NCBI GenBank assembly: GCA_001803235.1
Contig: MHBL01000174.1
Span: 1-51,150, forward strand
DNA length: 51,150 nt
From: Lentisphaerae bacterium RIFOXYA12_64_32
GTDB lineage: Bacteria > Verrucomicrobiota > Lentisphaeria > Oligosphaerales > YB12-FULL-65-16
Direction: 5' to 3'
The position numbers and the translations under genes are program-made. Below, piece after piece: positions 35,495 to 42,890 of the stretch (position 1 is its first letter; each line of letters starts with the position of its first letter). The notes under the pieces were generated by a model. That model did no database searches and was not told the DNA's origin. It saw only the letters and a program-made list of their open reading frames with translations.

Positions 35495-36640
35495 ATGACG
35501 CAGACGCAAGGTGACAACCCGCATGCGGAGCCGGTGCCTCGGGACCTTTCCCGGCGTCGTTGGTGGTCGTGGCTGGGCGGACTGGTCTTGCTCAGCGTGA
35601 TCGTCGCGAATCACGCCGAGTACCACTTCCGGTGTCAGCGGCTGCAGGCCGCTGGCGGGCCGGTGGTGGCAGTGCGCCAGGAGGGCGGGGTACTGGCCGG
35701 CCACAACACGATCGGGATCGATGAGGCGAGAGCCGCTGCCGGCGGATTCCTGCGCTTCTCGACCCTGGCCGAATGGGAATACGATCCGAAGACGCCGTCG
35801 CCCTGTCCCCCGGACGTTCAGGCTCGGAGTGGTCGCGACGTTGCCTGCATGGGGTTCATGTACCCGCTCGAACCGGGGGCCGCGATCAAGACGTTTTTCC
35901 TGCTGCGCACGACCCAGACCTGTTGCTACGGACCGCGGCCGCAGTACAATCAGTACCTGTTGGTCGAAATGAAGGCGCCGGTGAAGTTCGAACGGCTGCG
36001 CCCGGTGCTGGTCCGCGGCCGCTTCGTGGCTGATCCGCAACCGGACCAGGGGTTTATTTACCGACTGGAAGGACAGTCTTGTACTCGGGCGGGCGATGAC
36101 GAGCCCGACGCGAACCCCGCGGCGTCCGCGCGCAAAGCGGGTCTGACGCTGTTCCAGTTCGCCTGGCTCGCCGCGGCCGGGGGCACGGACGGCAAGACCG
36201 TACCGCCGGACCTGGCGGCGGTGGACGGCAAGCGTGTCGTTGTGTCCGGCTACTTTCTGGACCGTACCGAGGGCACGTCGCCGCGCATCCTGATCGGCAA
36301 GGACTGGTGGGACGGTGTCAGCAAGGGGGTTCGGCCGACATCGGCCACGGCCTTGGCGGCCTACGTGCGCGCCGTCGGCGATGTCCCGCCGCTGTGGAAG
36401 GACCGCGGTATCATGACTGGCGTGCTGCGGGTCGAGCCGGACCCGGGGCGTTGGGCCGAGACGGGAATCGTCAGCCTGCGCGATGCCGTCCGCGGCGTGC
36501 CGGGCGTGCTCGATGCGCGGGTTCGCCTGGACGGCGGCCCGTTTCTCGAAGTATGGCACGAGGCGCTGCTCCTGGCGGCGTTCATGTTCCTTGTGTTGCG
36601 CCCGCGGCGGCGGACCGTGGCGTCCTCTGAAACACCCTGA
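35495..36640 (+). CDS. Membrane-anchored DUF3299 protein
   Basis: 381 residues. One N-terminal helix (about 26-40), then two DUF3299-like repeats: residues ~75-190 with VACMGFMYPLEPGAAIKTFFLL, RTTQTCCYGPRPQYNQYLLVEM and VRGRFVADPQPDQGFIYRL, and a weaker C-terminal copy (DGKRVVVSGYFLDRTEG). A C-terminal helix lies near 350-370. The function is unknown; the family goes with LolD-FtsX and DUF2796/ZrgA-like genes in the zinc-regulated Zrg loci, as here. The TCCYG Cys pair may bind metal. Confidence 0.7.
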   Translation: MTQTQGDNPHAEPVPRDLSRRRWWSWLGGLVLLSVIVANHAEYHFRCQRLQAAGGPVVAVRQEGGVLAGHNTIGIDEARAAAGGFLRFSTLAEWEYDPKTPSPCPPDVQARSGRDVACMGFMYPLEPGAAIKTFFLLRTTQTCCYGPRPQYNQYLLVEMKAPVKFERLRPVLVRGRFVADPQPDQGFIYRLEGQSCTRAGDDEPDANPAASARKAGLTLFQFAWLAAAGGTDGKTVPPDLAAVDGKRVVVSGYFLDRTEGTSPRILIGKDWWDGVSKGVRPTSATALAAYVRAVGDVPPLWKDRGIMTGVLRVEPDPGRWAETGIVSLRDAVRGVPGVLDARVRLDGGPFLEVWHEALLLAAFMFLVLRPRRRTVASSETP

Positions 36641-36659
36641 TTGAACGGGAGTCCAAAGC

Positions 36660-37901
36660 ATGCATTACCTGTCGCGTCTGTTGCTAACGCTGACGTGCCT
36701 GAGTGCCTGGGGCTGGTCGTGCAACGCCAAAGCACAGACTGCCAATTTGCCGGCCGGAAAAGCCGGACCGCCGCCCGTCGTTTCGGCGGTGCCGGAGGCA
36801 GGCGTAGTCGCGGGCACGCCCGGACCTGTTGCGGCACGGGTGAACGGCGAACCCATCTATTGCTGCGAGGTCGACGCCGGGTTGCCGAAGCCGAGTCTGT
36901 TCCAGCCGAACCTTGACGGGATGCGCCAGGCCAAGTTGGACCGTCTGATCCGCGCCCGTGTGCTGCGGCAGTTTCTGAAGGCGCAACGGGTTGAGGTTTC
37001 GGCATCGGAGATCGACGCCGAGATCGAGCAACTCCGGAAGACGCCGCCCGCTGCCGGTTGCGCGTGTTGCCGGTACTCGAGCCTGGAGGAGTTCATGCAG
37101 GGTCTCGGTATCGATATGCAGGAACTGCGCACGGGCATTGCCAACGATCTTGGCGCGGACTGCTATTTGACCGCGCGGTGGGAGAAGGAGTATCCCGCGG
37201 GTGAGAAACGCGAGGCGTTACTGCGCACCGAGCGGCCTCGGCTTGAGCGGGACTTCGTCAAGGCGTCGCACATCTTCTTCAACACCTTCCAGAATCCGAA
37301 GTTCGCCGATGACCCGGACGGTGTCCGGCACGCGGCCCAGGCCCGGGCCGAGGCGGCCTGGGGACGGTTACGGAAGGGCGAGGCGTTCGAGGCGGTGGCG
37401 GGCGAGGTTTCGGAGGATAACCTGAGCAAGCCCAAGGGCGGCGTGTTGGGGTGCATTCCGCGCGACGCCTTTGGCAAGCAGTTTGCCGCTGCGGTCGAAG
37501 CCCTGAAGCCCGGGGAGTACGGCAAGCCGGTCGAATCTCCCTGGGGCTGGCACATCGTGCGGCGTGAGTCGCTCGCCGACGCGGACGTTCTGGAACTTCT
37601 CAAGAACGACTACGTGAGCCGTTGGTCGACGGAAGAACTCGGTCGATGCCTTGTGCCGCACGCTTTGGCCGTCGATATTGCGCCCGGCTACGAAGGCTCC
37701 GTGCCGCCCATCGCCTTGAGTTTGCGGTACAGGGTGCTGGGGTCGATGCCGAGTTCGCGGGCGCTGGCGCGGCGGTTGCCGCCGTGGCGGGTAAGCGTGC
37801 TCTGGATGACGGCTTGTTCCACGGCTTGGAGGGACGTGCCCGCGGACAGATGCGCAGCGGTGTCCGGCGTGTTACCGCGCAACTCCGGCGGCAGGTGCTG
37901 A
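36660..37901 (+). CDS. Secreted PpiC/SurA-type peptidyl-prolyl isomerase
   Basis: 413 residues as read. A signal peptide (about 1-26) and an N-terminal SurA-like helical part (about 70-180) with an extra Cys cluster (GCACCRY) precede a parvulin domain (about 198-320: KASHIFFNT, GGVLGCIPRDAFGKQFAAAV, WGWHIVRRES). The family fold ends near residue 340, but the frame continues 214 bases into the 3' end of the opposite-strand sigma-54 activator gene. That tail (about 343-413: RYRVLGSMPSSRALARRLPP) is antisense to the activator's HTH and probably results from a lost stop codon. It is last in the zinc island. A chaperone for the outer-membrane protein at 28.4 kb is plausible. Confidence 0.75.
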   Translation: MHYLSRLLLTLTCLSAWGWSCNAKAQTANLPAGKAGPPPVVSAVPEAGVVAGTPGPVAARVNGEPIYCCEVDAGLPKPSLFQPNLDGMRQAKLDRLIRARVLRQFLKAQRVEVSASEIDAEIEQLRKTPPAAGCACCRYSSLEEFMQGLGIDMQELRTGIANDLGADCYLTARWEKEYPAGEKREALLRTERPRLERDFVKASHIFFNTFQNPKFADDPDGVRHAAQARAEAAWGRLRKGEAFEAVAGEVSEDNLSKPKGGVLGCIPRDAFGKQFAAAVEALKPGEYGKPVESPWGWHIVRRESLADADVLELLKNDYVSRWSTEELGRCLVPHALAVDIAPGYEGSVPPIALSLRYRVLGSMPSSRALARRLPPWRVSVLWMTACSTAWRDVPADRCAAVSGVLPRNSGGRC

Positions 37902-39028
37902 AGCCGGATCAGGCCGGTGCGGCAGAGCACGAACGCGTGTTCGATGACGTTTTCGAGTTCGCGCACGTTGCCGGGAAACTCGTGCTCCATCAGCGTGGCG
38001 AGGACTTTCTCGTCGACGCCGGCGACGTCCTTGCCCTGGAGTCGGTTGAAGCGGGCGACGAAGTGTTCGATCAGCAGCGGGATATCTTCGCGGCGCTCGC
38101 GCAGGGGCGGCAGCCTGAGGCGGACGACGCGGATGCGGTAGGAGAGATCTTCGCGGAACTCGCCGTTGCGGACCATCCGACTCAGGTCCTTGTTCGTGGC
38201 CGTGACCACCCGCACGTTGCCGCGCACGGGCACAGTCCCGCCCAGGGGCTGGTAGGTGCGGTCCTGCAGCACGCGCAGCAACCGCACCTGCATGGCAGGG
38301 GAGACATCGCCGATTTCATCGAGGAAGAGCGTTCCGCCCTCGGCCGTGGCGAACAGTCCGGGCTTGTCGCGGCGCGCATCGGTGAACGCGCCCGCCTTGT
38401 AGCCGAACAGTTCCGACTCGAGCAACGTATCGGGCAGTGCTCCGCAGTTCACGGCCACGAACGGCTTGCGCCGGCGTGGCGAGAGACTGTGCAGGGCGCG
38501 TGCGACCAGTTCCTTGCCGGTACCGCTGGGGCCCTCGATCAGGACCGTGCTGTCGCTGTCTGCGACCAGCGGCAGGGTGCGGAACAGTTCCTGCATCGCG
38601 GCACTGCGCCCGACGATGTCCGCTACCGTGTAGCCGGCCTCTATCTCCTTGCGCAGTTCCTCGATCTGGCTCAGGTCCTGGAACGTTTCGACGCCGCCGA
38701 TGACGCGGCCGCGGGCGTTCTGAAGCAGGGCGGTGGACACGCGGATGGGAATGCGCCGTCCGGCGGCGCTGATGATGTGAACCGCGACGTTGATGGTGGG
38801 TTTGCCGGTGCTCAGGGTGCGCCGGAGCACGCAGGCGCCCTCGCAGACGCTGGCCCGCAGCACTTCACAGCAGGGCCGGCCCAGCGCCTCCTGGCGCTTG
38901 ACCCCGACGATGCGTTCGGCGGCACGGTTGAACGAGGTGATGCGCCAGTCCAGATCGACGGTGAACACGCCCTCGTTGATCGAATCCAGGATGACGTCGC
39001 GTGTGCTCGCAGGGGTGCCGTTTTTCAT
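37688..39028 (-). CDS. Sigma-54-dependent activator, PAS-AAA+-Fis type
   Basis: 446 residues from the ATG at 39028 (the open frame extends upstream through repeat R3, which is not part of the protein). A PAS-like sensor (about 8-120) has a Cys-rich insert RPCCEVLRASVCEGAC (C53, C54, C62, C66), typical of redox or metal-cluster sensing relatives. The AAA+ domain has Walker A GPSGTGKE (about 166-173), the sigma-54 loop GAFTDA at 213-218 (GAFTGA in most family members), Walker B GGTLFLDE and the arginine region LPPLRERRED. The C-terminal HTH is GNRRASARELGIDPSTLYR. It is divergent from an operon with a -24/-12 promoter and is the probable activator. Confidence 0.88.
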   Translation of the reverse strand: MKNGTPASTRDVILDSINEGVFTVDLDWRITSFNRAAERIVGVKRQEALGRPCCEVLRASVCEGACVLRRTLSTGKPTINVAVHIISAAGRRIPIRVSTALLQNARGRVIGGVETFQDLSQIEELRKEIEAGYTVADIVGRSAAMQELFRTLPLVADSDSTVLIEGPSGTGKELVARALHSLSPRRRKPFVAVNCGALPDTLLESELFGYKAGAFTDARRDKPGLFATAEGGTLFLDEIGDVSPAMQVRLLRVLQDRTYQPLGGTVPVRGNVRVVTATNKDLSRMVRNGEFREDLSYRIRVVRLRLPPLRERREDIPLLIEHFVARFNRLQGKDVAGVDEKVLATLMEHEFPGNVRELENVIEHAFVLCRTGLIRLQHLPPELRGNTPDTAAHLSAGTSLQAVEQAVIQSTLTRHGGNRRASARELGIDPSTLYRKLKAMGGTEPS

Positions 39029-39130
39029 GGGTATCGGCTTCCTTGTCCGGGCCGGCGTGTACGTCGGGGCGCGGCCCCGCAGGCCGCTGAGTTTGGCCTG
39101 AACGCGTGGCTGATGCAGTGATATCCGGCT

Positions 39131-39300
39131 GTGGCGCGGGACCTCCGGGACCGCTGCAAGGTGCTTCGGGCTGTCCCGGACCGAGGCCCTCGGCCGGGGA
39201 CCTGCCCGCAGTGCCTGCGCTTGGGCCGCAGGCACAGGCGCTGCAGGCGGGCCGGCCGGCGCACCCCACTTCGGCGCGGGACGCGCCGAGCCACTGCGCC
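39131..39300 (+). repeat. Multi-branch repeat, copy R3 with insertion
   Basis: It starts GTGGCGCGGGACCTCCGGGA and ends in TCGGCGCG-GGA-CGCGCCGA and GCCAC. Between the second hairpin's left arm and GCGCACC lies an extra segment of about 50 bases that itself folds (GTGCCTGCGC...GGCACAGGCGC, GCCCGC...GCGGGC). It occupies the activator's upstream region; 39029-39130 has no other feature. Confidence 0.8.
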
Positions 39301-39367
39301 CTCGATTGCATCCCGGCGCGGCGGTACCATGTAGCCGCCGCGCCGGCACTGGAGCGGCCCCGGTCTT

Positions 39368-39416
39368 GGCATTGCATTCTGCAATATACACCCGCATCAA
39401 GGCATTGCATATTGCC
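39368..39416. promoter_or_regulatory. Putative upstream activator sites for the sigma-54 activator
   Basis: Two copies of GGCATTGCAT start at 39368 and 39401, 33 bases apart (about three helical turns). The first continues as ATTGCA-TTC-TGCAAT (39371-39385), a perfect dyad; the second as GGCATTGCATATTGCC, a partial dyad. They lie 48-96 bases upstream of the -24/-12 element, the usual distance for sigma-54 enhancers, and next to the divergent activator gene. Confidence 0.55.
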
Positions 39417-39463
39417 ACCATCCCGTTCTAGAACAGACTCCAGGTGCAGCCACTAGTATTGGA

Positions 39464-39478
39464 TGGCTAACATGTTGC
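39464..39478 (+). promoter_or_regulatory. Sigma-54 (-24/-12) promoter of the ORP-type operon
   Basis: TGGCTAACATGTTGC matches the sigma-54 pattern TGGC-N8-TTGC with the GG (39465-39466) and GC (39477-39478) pairs exactly 10 bases apart. A start site near 39490 leaves a leader of about 39 bases to the first gene. In Desulfovibrio the ORP operons are known to be RpoN-controlled, which supports the call. Confidence 0.7.
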
Positions 39479-39528
39479 GACGCAACTGCTCGGATTGGCA
39501 TAGGCCGTGCATCGCTTGGTGCAGAACC

Positions 39529-39918
39529 ATGAAGATAGCCATCGCACAATGGAACGGTCGGGTTTCGCCGGTGTTCGATGTCAGCCGCAGTCTGGCGGTG
39601 ATCGACACCGGGGACGGCGCGGTCACGGCGGCGCGAGAGGCGGACTTGCGGCCGGGCGATGCCGCCGCACGGGTGCGGCAGATCAAGGAATTGGGGATTG
39701 AGTTGCTGATCTGCGGCGCGGTGTCGCGGCCGCTCGAGGCGTTGCTGAACGCCGAGGGGGTGCGCACCGTGTCGTTCGTGGCCGGCGACGTCGAGGCGAT
39801 CGTGGCAGTCTGCCGCAACGGCGGTCTGCCGGGGCCGGAGTGCCGGATGCCTGGCTGCTGCCGGCGCCGCCGGTGCGGGCACGGGCGGCGGCGCGGCGGT
39901 TCGGCGGGACGCGAGTAG
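39529..39918 (+). CDS. NifX/ORP-like Mo-Fe cluster-binding protein 1
   Basis: 129 residues. The ATG at 39529 is chosen because MKIAIAQWNGRVSPVFDVSR is the conserved N-terminus of the dinitrogenase iron-molybdenum cofactor (NifX/NifB C-terminal/ORP) fold; the longer frame starts inside the promoter. RQIKELGIELLICGAVSRPLEALL completes the alpha/beta domain. The tail has Cys and Arg-Gly clusters (GPECRMPGCCRRRRCGHG). Such small proteins bind metal-sulfide clusters, including the Mo-Cu cluster of Desulfovibrio ORP. It is first gene of the sigma-54 operon. No nitrogenase genes are near, so it does not imply nitrogen fixation. Confidence 0.82.
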   Translation: MKIAIAQWNGRVSPVFDVSRSLAVIDTGDGAVTAAREADLRPGDAAARVRQIKELGIELLICGAVSRPLEALLNAEGVRTVSFVAGDVEAIVAVCRNGGLPGPECRMPGCCRRRRCGHGRRRGGSAGRE

Positions 39919-39942
39919 GCAGAGCATAGGAGACAGGCGTTC

Positions 39943-40305
39943 ATGAAAGTCTTGGTTACATCGCAGGGGTCGGCGGTCACGGACCTGATCGACCCGCGGT
40001 TCGGGCGCGCAGCGCACTTCATCGTGGTGGACACGGAGACGCATCAGACTACGGCGCATGACAACGCGCCGAACCTGAACGCCGCGCAGGGGGCTGGCAT
40101 TCAGGCGGCGGAGGCGGCGGCACGCCTGGGTGTGGAGGCGGTGGTCACGGGCAATGTCGGCCCCAAGGCGTACCGGGTGCTGAACGCGGCCGGTATTCGG
40201 GTGTTTCTGTGCGATGTGGTGACGGTCGAGGAAGCCGTTGGCCGGTTTGACGCCGGCACACTGACCGAAACGACCGGCGCCAATGTGCAGGGGCACTGGG
40301 CGTGA
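39943..40305 (+). CDS. NifX/ORP-like protein 2
   Basis: 120 residues: MKVLVTSQGSAVTDLIDPRF, GRAAHFIVVDTET, AGIQAAEAAARLGVEAVVTG and NVGPKAYRVLNAAGIRVFLC. This is the classic length of the cluster-binding domain. It is closer to stand-alone ORP (MTH1175-like) proteins than the preceding gene. It begins 24 bases after protein 1, with AGGAGAC upstream. The pair may form a homo- or heterodimeric scaffold for a metal cluster. Confidence 0.85.
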   Translation: MKVLVTSQGSAVTDLIDPRFGRAAHFIVVDTETHQTTAHDNAPNLNAAQGAGIQAAEAAARLGVEAVVTGNVGPKAYRVLNAAGIRVFLCDVVTVEEAVGRFDAGTLTETTGANVQGHWA

Positions 40306-40376
40306 GCAGCAGGTGGTGTCCAGTTCGCCATGAAAGTTCGATGAAAGCATAGGTTGGGACGTAAGTTGAGGACAGG

Positions 40377-40447
40377 AGACGAAGAGTGAGAGACAAAAAC
40401 GTCGGGGGCTGACTTCTTGGGCCTTCGTCTGCGATCTTAGTCTCTCA
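40377..40447 (+). ncRNA. Pseudoknot-type leader before the DUF5320 genes (putative)
   Basis: Two 8-base pairs are arranged A-B-A'-B': AGACGAAG (40377-40384) with CTTCGTCT (40423-40430), and TGAGAGAC (40387-40394) with GTCTCTCA (40440-40447). This interleaved order is that of an H-type pseudoknot. The second strand ends 19 bases before the GGAG of the 65-residue DUF5320-like gene, so folding could affect its translation. The 173-base gap holds nothing else. Confidence 0.4.
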
Positions 40448-40478
40448 ATCCTCTCTCGCACGAAAAGGAGATCGGAAA

Positions 40479-40676
40479 ATGCCAAAAAGTGATGGAACGG
40501 GTCCGACTGGGCAAGGGTCTGGCACCGGCCGCGGTCGCGGTCCTTGCGGCGGTGGGCAGAGACAGGGTCCAGCGGCAGGCGCCGGCAAAGGGCAAGGCGG
40601 GCAGGGCCGCGGCTTGGGCCGTGGTGGTCGAGGCAAGGGTCGTGGCCAGGGGCGTGGCCAAGCGAAGGGCCGTTGA
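40479..40676 (+). CDS. Small Gly/Arg-rich DUF5320-like protein
   Basis: 65 residues. The N-terminus MPKSDGTGPTGQGSGTGRGR matches the DUF5320 consensus (MP-x-DGTGP-x-G-x-G-x-x-TGRG-x-x-x-C), with a single Cys in GPCGGG. The rest is a run of RG/KG repeats (residues 36-65). The ATG has AAAAGGAG 8 bases upstream. DUF5320 proteins accompany NifX-like genes in anaerobes; the function is unknown. The basic RG tail suggests nucleic-acid or protein binding. Confidence 0.7.
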   Translation: MPKSDGTGPTGQGSGTGRGRGPCGGGQRQGPAAGAGKGQGGQGRGLGRGGRGKGRGQGRGQAKGR

Positions 40677-40710
40677 ACAGGAATCGCGAAGCGAGAAAGG
40701 TGAAACGACA

Positions 40711-41109
40711 ATGCCAGCAGGAGATGGAACGGGTCCGATGGGAATGGGGCCGATGAGCGGCCGCGCCGCTGGGGTCTGTGCGGGTTTCGGTGTGCCGGGG
40801 TACATGAACCCGGTTGGGGGCCGCGGCTTCGGCATGGGCTTCGGCCCGGCGACGGGGCTCAGGGCCGGTCGCGGTGGTGGCTTTGGCGCCCGGGGCGGTC
40901 GTGGCGGCTGCGGCGGCAGAGGGTGGCGCAACAGGTTCTACGCCACTGGGCTGCCGGGTTGGGCGCGTGGCGACGTGCCACAGGCCGCCGCGCCCGCACC
41001 GGAGCAGGAGCTGACCCTGCTGAAGCAGCATGCCGAGCACGTCGGTAACGCTTTGGAGGTCATTCGCAAGCGCATTGAGGAGATGGAGACCAAGCCGGCG
41101 GAGAAGTGA
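40711..41109 (+). CDS. DUF5320 protein
   Basis: 132 residues. MPAGDGTGPMGMGPMSGRAA is the DUF5320 N-terminus, followed by VCAGFGVPGYMNP, a Gly/Arg-rich middle (about 30-75) and a C-terminal amphipathic helix EQELTLLKQHAEHVGNALEV (about 92-120) that could dimerise. The start at 40711 follows GAGAAAGG. It is paralogous to the preceding 65-residue gene, which lacks the helix. Its constant company with NifX-like and MinD-like genes suggests a part in cluster assembly. Confidence 0.8.
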   Translation: MPAGDGTGPMGMGPMSGRAAGVCAGFGVPGYMNPVGGRGFGMGFGPATGLRAGRGGGFGARGGRGGCGGRGWRNRFYATGLPGWARGDVPQAAAPAPEQELTLLKQHAEHVGNALEVIRKRIEEMETKPAEK

Positions 41110-41423
41110 CGTTCCAAGCAGCTCTCGCCATGCCTGCCGGGTCTCGCGGCCCGGCAGTGGCGGGGGGCCTCCGGGACCGCGGTGCGGTGCGCAGGTCGGT
41201 CCCGGACCGAGGAACTCGGCCGGGGACCGGCCGGCGCACCTCGCTTCGGCGCGGGACGCGCCGAGCCACGGCGCGCTCGGGCGTGCGACGCCACTAGGAG
41301 CGGGGATGCGACCGGATCTTGGCACGAGACGGACGTCTTTCCGTGGGACTGGATTCACTCGGGAAAGTCGGAGTCCTCCAACAACGCCGGGAACCCTGAA
41401 CCCACTGCCTGGAACTCAATCCC
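41110..41423. other. Intergenic region between DUF5320 and COG0731 genes
   Basis: No gene seen. Hairpin GCCGGGTCTCGCGGCCCGGC (41136-41155) right after the DUF5320 gene, then repeat copy R4 (41156-41275), then about 150 bases without recognisable structure. There is no clear promoter, so the operon may be read through. Confidence 0.5.
41156..41275 (+). repeat. Multi-branch repeat, copy R4
   Basis: GTGGCGGGGGGCCTCCGGGA, hairpin TCGG-TCCCGGA-CCGA variant, CTCGGCCGG-GGA-CCGGCCGG, GCGCACC and TCGGCGCG-GGA-CGCGCCGA followed by GCCAC. It is the same order as R2. It lies inside the ORP-type operon. Confidence 0.8.
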
Positions 41424-42446
41424 ATGGCGACAAACCCCACTGACAAGCCCTCAGGCGAGCGTTTTGCGCATCTCTTCGGTCCCGTGCCCTCGCGCCGTTT
41501 CGGTTGGTCGCTGGGCGTGGACCTGACGCCGTTCAAGACCTGTACCCTGGATTGCGTATTCTGCCAGCTCGGCCGGACTACGGCCCTGACCACAGACCGG
41601 CGCGAGCATGTCGCAACGAACGACGTCGTGGCCGAGATCGAGGCATGGCTGCGAGCCGGCGGTACGGCGGACTACATTACATTGGGCGGGTCCGGTGAAC
41701 CGACGCTGCACAGCCGTTTCGGCGAGATCATCGACCGGGTGCATGCGCGCACGAGCATCCCAGTGGCCCTGCTGACCAACGGGACGCTGCTGCATCTGTC
41801 GGAGGTGCGTGACGCGGCGCGGCGCGCGGACGTGGTGAAGGTGACGCTCGCGGCGGCGGACGAGCCGCTCTTCGCGCACATTCACCGGCCGTGTTCGGGG
41901 GTCACGTTCGACCGGTTGGTCGAGGGTGAGTGTCGGCTGCGCGAGGAGTTCACCGGGCAACTGTGGATGGAGGTGTTCCTGCTGTTGGGCATCAATTCGA
42001 CGCCCGCCGCGGTACGGCGGATCGCCGCGGTTGCTGCGCGGGTCAGGCCGGACCGCATTCAGCTCAACACGTGCGTGCGGCCGTCCGCGGAATCGTACGC
42101 CGAGGCTGTTTCGGTCGAACGCCTGGTCGAGTTGGCCGAGTTCTTCGCCCCGAGGGCCGAGATCGTGGCCGCGCCGCCCTCGGTCCGCGTTTCCGGCACG
42201 CGCGCCGACGAAGCCGAGGCGGCGATACTCGGCATTCTCGGCCGACGTCCGAGTACGGCGCCGCAATTGGCGCGGGCCTGTAACCTGCATGGCAACGAGA
42301 TCTCAAAATACCTCGGTCGGCTGCTGCAGGCCGGGCAGATTCGGGCGGAGCGGCGGCAGGGCGAAGTGTTCTACGTCGGCGGGACGGTGCCGGCAGCGGG
42401 AGGTGCTGTGACGAAGACCGATGCAAGCCAGTTACAGGGAGAATAG
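41424..42446 (+). CDS. COG0731-type radical SAM protein with C-terminal winged helix
   Basis: 340 residues. The radical SAM Cys motif is KTCTLDCVFCQLGRTT (CX3CX2C at about 40-47), with the conserved FGPVPSRRFGWSLGVDLTPF before it and GGSGEPTLHS after. Residues about 255-325 form a winged helix (AILGILGRRPSTAPQLARAC, NEISKYLGRLLQAGQI) not found in the plain family. It is a standard part of ORP-linked clusters in anaerobes; the reaction is unknown. The winged helix could bind DNA, RNA or a partner protein. A broken paralogue lies at 50.0 kb. The ribosome site is poor. Confidence 0.82.
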   Translation: MATNPTDKPSGERFAHLFGPVPSRRFGWSLGVDLTPFKTCTLDCVFCQLGRTTALTTDRREHVATNDVVAEIEAWLRAGGTADYITLGGSGEPTLHSRFGEIIDRVHARTSIPVALLTNGTLLHLSEVRDAARRADVVKVTLAAADEPLFAHIHRPCSGVTFDRLVEGECRLREEFTGQLWMEVFLLLGINSTPAAVRRIAAVAARVRPDRIQLNTCVRPSAESYAEAVSVERLVELAEFFAPRAEIVAAPPSVRVSGTRADEAEAAILGILGRRPSTAPQLARACNLHGNEISKYLGRLLQAGQIRAERRQGEVFYVGGTVPAAGGAVTKTDASQLQGE

Positions 42447-42452
42447 GATACC

Positions 42453-42824
42453 ATGGCCACCAAGCTTGATGAGCGCGAGGTGACAGGGGCTGAGGCCGAG
42501 CCGTTCTACGGACGAATGAACGACCCGACCGCGTCCGCGTCGGTCCGTGGTCCGTGCGGCGACGAGATGGAATTCTACCTGGTCATTGCGAACGGGGTCA
42601 TCGAGGACGTGCGCTACTACACGGAAGGCTGCGGGCAGACCCGGTCGTGCGGCGCGGCGGTAGCGCGCCGGGCCAAGGGCCGGACCGTGCTGGACGCGCT
42701 GTCGATCAATCCGCGCGAGATCATTGAGGCCCAGGAATGCCTGCCGCGGGAAGGCCGGCACTGCGCGATCCTGGCGGTGACGACGCTGTACCGGGCGATT
42801 GCCGATTACCTGTTGGCGCCGTAG
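42453..42824 (+). CDS. NifU/IscU-like cluster scaffold
   Basis: 123 residues of NifU N-terminal/IscU type: RGPCGDEMEFYLVIANGVIE, YYTEGCGQTRSCGAAVA and GRHCAILAVTTLYRAI. The three scaffold cysteines (C35, C59, C93-type order) and the Asp after the first (CGD) are kept, with one extra Cys. It should assemble Fe-S or mixed clusters. Lying 6 bases after the radical SAM gene and upstream of the MinD genes, it fits an assembly line feeding the ORP-like proteins. Confidence 0.8.
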   Translation: MATKLDEREVTGAEAEPFYGRMNDPTASASVRGPCGDEMEFYLVIANGVIEDVRYYTEGCGQTRSCGAAVARRAKGRTVLDALSINPREIIEAQECLPREGRHCAILAVTTLYRAIADYLLAP

Positions 42825-42890
42825 GGCCGGAGGATGGAAACCGCAGATCACGCAGATGGGCGCAGATACGGTACACATGGAAGGTATGGG

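Noticed and set aside
38370..38395. GAFTDA instead of GAFTGA in the sigma-54 activator as a sign of inactivity
   Set aside because: The variant is found in related activators, and all other ATPase motifs are intact.
39495..39511. Second sigma-54-like element TTGGCATAGGCCGTGCA
   Set aside because: The GG-N10-GC spacing fits, but a start here leaves only about 7 bases before the ATG and the -12 box is weaker than that at 39464-39478.
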